Below, piece by piece: positions 4,529-8,385 of a DNA stretch of 8,385 nt. A program made the position numbers and the translations under genes. Below the pieces are notes generated by a model. The model made no database searches, was not told the DNA's origin, and was given only the letters and a program-made list of their open reading frames with translations. Numbering within the stretch: position 1 is the first letter of the stretch; each line of letters opens with the position of its first letter. This DNA is from Pseudomonadota bacterium (GTDB taxonomy: Bacteria > Pseudomonadota > Alphaproteobacteria > Acetobacterales > Acetobacteraceae): the NCBI GenBank assembly GCA_021829055.1, contig JAJZCS010000075.1, positions 1 through 8,385 of the forward strand, in the 5' to 3' direction.

Positions 4529-7387
4529 ATGAACGAACTCGTCTCTTCAGTCGCGGATGGTTCCTTTGTTTACCGCCATATCGGCCCTCGCGCGGCCGAA
4601 CGCCAGCAGATGCTCCAGGCACTTGGTCTTAGCTCAATGGATGAGTTGATCCACAAGACGGTGCCACGCGCGATTTTGGTGTCGCAAACGCCTGAGCTGC
4701 CACCGCCGGTCACAGAGGCAGAAATCCTTGATGATCTGCGTTTTTATGCGGAGCAGAACCAAGTCAAGCGCAGTTTCATCGGGATGGGATACCACGGCAC
4801 GATCACGCCGCCCGTTATATTACGTAACGTCCTGGAGAGTCCTGGCTGGTACACAGCCTATACTCCCTACCAGGCTGAAATTTCTCAAGGGCGCTTGGAA
4901 GCCCTGTTAATATTTCAAACGATGATCGAGGAACTGACGGGAATGGCCATCGCCAACGCTTCCCTACTTGATGAGCCGACGGCGGCGGCCGAAGCCGTAT
5001 CAATGGCTCACGCGGTCAATCGCGGCGGTTCCACCTCAATCGCCATTGCCGCCGATGTGCATCCGCAAACCCGTGCCGTCATAGCCACGCGGGCCGCACC
5101 TTTAGGCTGGAACCTGCGCGATATCCAACCGGGAGATGTCGACGCAATAAGGCAGACAAACCCGTTCGCAGTTGTTCTGCAGTATCCGGGTACCACCGGG
5201 GCCGTACGTGACCTTACAACAGATATCGCCGCCACGCAGGCCGTCGGCGGCCTTGGTATCGTGTGTGCAGACCCGTTAGCACTCGCAATCCTCAAGCCAC
5301 CCGGCGAAATGGGCGCCGATATCGTGGTCGGCTCCGCTCAGCGCTTTGGCGTGCCGATGGGGTTTGGTGGTCCTCACGCTGCCTTTTTTGCAACCCGCGG
5401 CGAGCTAAAGCGACACATGCCAGGGCGGTTGGTCGGCGTCTCGGTTGACGCTGCAGGTGTGCCTGCGATGCGTCTCGCATTACAGACACGCGAACAACAC
5501 ATCCGCCGTGAGAAAGCAACTTCCAACATCTGCACATCACAAGTGTTGCTAGCAATAGTCGCAGCATTTTACGGCGTCTGGCACGGTCCAGACGGACTGA
5601 CTGCGATTGCTCGGCGTGTACACCGTGCCGCGCGTATCCTCGCAGGAGCTGCACACAAGGCGGGACTCCCGCTTAGGCATAACGTCTTTTTTGATACAGT
5701 AGCCATCGATACCGGACAGAGAACAGACGCTATCTTAACGCGCGCGCTCGATGCCGGCTTCAATCTCCGCCGCATCGATACGACCGCCCTCGGGATCGCG
5801 CTCGACGAAACAGCAACCCAGAGCGAGATCGAACAATTAGCTGAGATCATTGGCGGGCCAAGTCATTCGCTCATATCACCTCTTGATTCGCTTGTTAGAA
5901 CAAGTCACTTCATGACCGCCTCTGTTTTTCACCGGCACCGCTCGGAGCACGCGATGCTACGTTACCTGAAGCGTTTGGAAGACAAGGACATTTCGCTCAA
6001 TCGCAGCATGATCCCGCTGGGTTCATGCACGATGAAACTTAACGCCACTGCCGAAATGATCCCAATCACTTGGCGCTCTTTCTCGGATATCCACCCGTTC
6101 GCCCCCGCCGAACAAACATTTGGTTATTCTGTTCTGACAAGTCGCCTCGCGGATCTTCTTGCCCGTATCACCGGCTTTGCTGCAGTCTCACTTCAACCAA
6201 ATTCGGGTGCGCAAGGCGAATACGCTGGCCTGTTAGCAATTCGCGCGTGGCATCAGAAAAGACAGCAAAGCGAACGGGATATTTGCCTGATCCCTACGTC
6301 TGCACATGGCACAAATCCAGCTTCGGCTACTACGGCGGGCTATCGTGTTGTTCCGGTTGCATGCGACCATGATGGAAACATTGATCTGGTCGACCTCGAC
6401 ACAAAAATCGCCGCTCACCGTAATCAGTTGGCCGCTCTGATGATTACCTACCCCTCGACGCACGGCGTTTTCGAGACGAAGGTGCGGGAAATCTGTGCTC
6501 GCGTGCATCAGGCCGGTGGGCAAGTGTACATGGACGGCGCAAATATGAACGCGCAAGTCGGACTCACAAACCCAGCAGCGATTGGCGCAGACGTGTGCCA
6601 CCTCAATCTTCACAAGACTTTCTGCATTCCACATGGTGGCGGCGGCCCGGGGGTTGGCCCGATTGCTGTCGCGGCACATCTCGCACCATACTTGCCGAAC
6701 CATCCACTGCGCGGTGACGCCGGCCCGCCCACGGGCTATGGTCCCGTTAGTGGCGCGCCTTTCGGAAGCGCTTTGATCCTGCCGATCCCATATGCGTACA
6801 TCCGAATGATGGGGAGTTCCGGTTTACGCGCAGCGACTGAAGCAGCAATCCTCAACGCCAATTACGTCGCGCACCGCCTCGCCCCGCATTATGCCATCGT
6901 CTATGCTGGTGCCCACGGAATGGTTGCGCATGAGTGCATTATCGACTGCCGCGGATTCCAGCCTGCAACGGGCGTAGTGGTCGACGATATCGCGAAGCGT
7001 CTGCAGGATTACGGCTTCCATGCGCCAACAATGTCATGGCCTGTCCCTGGCACACTAATGATCGAGCCCACCGAAAGTGAAACGCTGGAGGAACTCGATC
7101 GGTTTTGTGATGCAATGATTCAGATTCGCAGCGAAATTGCCATGATCGAGACGGGGGAATTACCAAAAAACGATAACATGCTGAGAAATTCCCCTCATAC
7201 AGCCGCCGAGGTCACCGCAAACACATGGCAGCATCCTTATTCTCGCGAACAAGCAGCTTTTCCACTGCCCTATCTGCGTACCATGAAATATTGGCCGCCG
7301 GTCAAACGCGTGGATAATGTCTACGGAGACCGCAACTTGGTTTGTTCCTATACGTCGATTCTTTCCCGCGCCGATACTGCAGAGTAG
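4529..7387 (+). CDS. gcvP: Glycine dehydrogenase (decarboxylating), P-protein
   Basis: Pyridoxal-phosphate enzyme that decarboxylates glycine and loads the remaining methylamine onto the lipoyl arm of GcvH. At 952 residues it is the single-chain form, not the split GcvPA/GcvPB form of Firmicutes and archaea. The N-terminal half has [16 protein letters not shown] (85-100), [15 protein letters not shown], and [11 protein letters not shown]. The C-terminal half has [41 protein letters not shown], and [17 protein letters not shown] with the cofactor Schiff-base residue Lys696. The tail includes [11 protein letters not shown] and [12 protein letters not shown], so the gene looks full length with no frameshift. 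ATG 4529 has GGAG (4517-4520) 8 bases upstream and lies 13 bases after gcvH. It ends the operon and converges on cfa 27 bases later; no clear terminator hairpin is seen in that gap. Cofactor supply comes through enzymes such as PdxH, encoded upstream. Confidence 0.98.
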   Translation: MNELVSSVADGSFVYRHIGPRAAERQQMLQALGLSSMDELIHKTVPRAILVSQTPELPPPVTEAEILDDLRFYAEQNQVKRSFIGMGYHGTITPPVILRNVLESPGWYTAYTPYQAEISQGRLEALLIFQTMIEELTGMAIANASLLDEPTAAAEAVSMAHAVNRGGSTSIAIAADVHPQTRAVIATRAAPLGWNLRDIQPGDVDAIRQTNPFAVVLQYPGTTGAVRDLTTDIAATQAVGGLGIVCADPLALAILKPPGEMGADIVVGSAQRFGVPMGFGGPHAAFFATRGELKRHMPGRLVGVSVDAAGVPAMRLALQTREQHIRREKATSNICTSQVLLAIVAAFYGVWHGPDGLTAIARRVHRAARILAGAAHKAGLPLRHNVFFDTVAIDTGQRTDAILTRALDAGFNLRRIDTTALGIALDETATQSEIEQLAEIIGGPSHSLISPLDSLVRTSHFMTASVFHRHRSEHAMLRYLKRLEDKDISLNRSMIPLGSCTMKLNATAEMIPITWRSFSDIHPFAPAEQTFGYSVLTSRLADLLARITGFAAVSLQPNSGAQGEYAGLLAIRAWHQKRQQSERDICLIPTSAHGTNPASATTAGYRVVPVACDHDGNIDLVDLDTKIAAHRNQLAALMITYPSTHGVFETKVREICARVHQAGGQVYMDGANMNAQVGLTNPAAIGADVCHLNLHKTFCIPHGGGGPGVGPIAVAAHLAPYLPNHPLRGDAGPPTGYGPVSGAPFGSALILPIPYAYIRMMGSSGLRAATEAAILNANYVAHRLAPHYAIVYAGAHGMVAHECIIDCRGFQPATGVVVDDIAKRLQDYGFHAPTMSWPVPGTLMIEPTESETLEELDRFCDAMIQIRSEIAMIETGELPKNDNMLRNSPHTAAEVTANTWQHPYSREQAAFPLPYLRTMKYWPPVKRVDNVYGDRNLVCSYTSILSRADTAE

Positions 7388-7414
7388 GGATATACGGCGA
7401 TCGAGCCACCGGAA

Positions 7415-8385
7415 TCACAGCGTTGCGCCGATTCGAGCGGCGGCTTGCTCCGCGGCAGACATATAATCCCGGGTCAGCGGGACGGCATCCTGCTTCCTTG
7501 CCAACTGAATCTGGAACACCATATGATCCTGCACACGAAACGCGAGTTCCGAGCCCGCCAAATAGAATTCAAACATCCTGCAAAAACGTTCATCATATAT
7601 CGATGCGATCGTATCGCGGTTAGCCACAAACCTCCGTCGCCAATTCGCCAGGGTCATTGCATAGTGCAGACGCAGTATTTCCAAGTCGGTACTGCGAAGC
7701 CCAGACCGTTCCAGCGGCGCAAACACTTCGGACAGTGAAGGCGAATATCCGCCTGGGAAAATATATTTTTGAATCCAAGGACTCGTCGCCCCCGGCCCAT
7801 CGAATCGGCCAATCGCGTGAATTAGCGCCACACCATCCGGTTGCAGGCACCTCCTGACGGTTGAAAAAAAAGTTCCATAGTTCGGCAGGCCTACATGTTC
7901 AAACATACCAACCGAAACGATCCGGTCGAATTGCTGATCCATCTGGCGGTAATCCATTAATTCAAAACGCACACGGTCCGCGACCCCTTCGGTTTCAGCA
8001 CGCGCGCGCGCCTCACTCAATTGTTCCGTGGAAAGGGTAATGCCTACGACTCGCGCGCCATAGTCGCGCGCTAAGGTCAATGCCATGCCTCCCCACCCGC
8101 AGCCGATATCCAGTACCGTTAGGCCGGGCCGATCAAGCAGCAATTTTGCTGCTATGTGACGCTTCTTCGCTTCTTGTGCCTCCTCGATAGTTTCATCACC
8201 GCGACGGAAATACGCACATGAGTATTGCCGGTCTCGATCAAGAAACAATGAATATAACCGGCCGTTTAAATCATAATGATGTGCGACATTGCGACGAGAT
8301 CGTGTGATATGATTCGACTGCCAAAGGAATCGTATCCACCGCCGCAGGGCGGCTTGCATGCGCAACAACCAGATGCCACGCTCGC
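7415..8385 (-). CDS. cfa: Cyclopropane-fatty-acyl-phospholipid synthase, 5' end cut by window
   Basis: Transfers a methylene group from S-adenosylmethionine to the double bond of unsaturated acyl chains in membrane phospholipids, a modification tied to acid, ethanol and stationary-phase tolerance. 322 residues are visible; the frame is still open at the right edge (ERGIWLLRMQ...), so the N-terminal lipid-binding part is missing and the TTG at 8368 is not a true start. Full-length relatives run to about 380-420 residues. Visible motifs, counted from the edge, are HHYDLNGRLY and QYSCAYF, the SAM-binding LDIGCGWGG (91-99) with the conserved Cys, GMFEHVG with the active-site Glu (about 162), HAIGR with His (about 189), and FYLAGSELAFR with Tyr (about 274). 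These match the bicarbonate-binding Cys139, Glu239, His266 and Tyr317 of E. coli Cfa. It converges on gcvP with a 27-bp gap. Confidence 0.95.
   Translation of the reverse strand, partial: ERGIWLLRMQAALRRWIRFLWQSNHITRSRRNVAHHYDLNGRLYSLFLDRDRQYSCAYFRRGDETIEEAQEAKKRHIAAKLLLDRPGLTVLDIGCGWGGMALTLARDYGARVVGITLSTEQLSEARARAETEGVADRVRFELMDYRQMDQQFDRIVSVGMFEHVGLPNYGTFFSTVRRCLQPDGVALIHAIGRFDGPGATSPWIQKYIFPGGYSPSLSEVFAPLERSGLRSTDLEILRLHYAMTLANWRRRFVANRDTIASIYDERFCRMFEFYLAGSELAFRVQDHMVFQIQLARKQDAVPLTRDYMSAAEQAAARIGATL

Noticed and set aside
6233..6703. 156-codon leftward reading frame
   Set aside because: It lies opposite the most conserved part of gcvP, including the cofactor-lysine region, and has no recognisable content.
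7388..7414. Terminator between convergent gcvP and cfa
   Set aside because: The 27-bp gap contains only a short CGATCG palindrome and no stable stem or T run.

Overview
The window fits an alphaproteobacterium, most likely an acetic acid bacterium (Acetobacteraceae). This rests on the protein flavour, the divergent fabI/pdxH pair, an alphaproteobacterial-type tandem glycine riboswitch, and a gcvT-gcvH operon with a single-chain gcvP. No 16S or other marker is present, so the family-level placement is inference. Base composition is moderate in GC, and every recognised gene is chromosomal housekeeping. I see no phage, plasmid, CRISPR, rRNA, tRNA or intact insertion sequence.

Layout, left to right. 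Positions 1-286 hold no convincing gene, only a possible 3' end of a reading frame entering from the left edge. A small basic, charged protein of unknown function (287-493, +) converges on fabI (517-1353, -). Between them lies a perfect 15-bp hairpin whose loop contains the small gene's stop codon. fabI and pdxH (1463-2050, +) diverge from a 109-bp spacer. Positions 2051-2777 form an unexplained stretch of about 730 bases with one unrecognised leftward reading frame and no family resemblance I can name. A tandem glycine riboswitch follows (about 2778-2972), then a leader hairpin and the tight operon gcvT-gcvH-gcvP (3027-7387), with 13-bp gaps between genes. A cyclopropane fatty acid synthase gene (cfa) converges on gcvP from the right and is cut by the window edge.

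How the genes fit together. GcvP, GcvH and GcvT are three of the four proteins of the glycine cleavage system; the L-protein (dihydrolipoamide dehydrogenase) is not here and is usually encoded elsewhere. Glycine sensing by the riboswitch should switch the operon on. PdxH makes pyridoxal phosphate, the cofactor of GcvP. FabI finishes each round of fatty acid elongation, and Cfa later modifies unsaturated acyl chains of phospholipids using S-adenosylmethionine, whose methyl group can derive from one-carbon units released by glycine cleavage. These links are metabolic logic, not evidence of co-regulation.

I found no previously undescribed system. The points most worth checking are the riboswitch expression platform (a possible pairing of aptamer II with the gcvT ribosome binding site), a second hairpin competing with P2 of aptamer I, the U-tract-less convergent hairpin at 473-508, and the 730-base orphan stretch.
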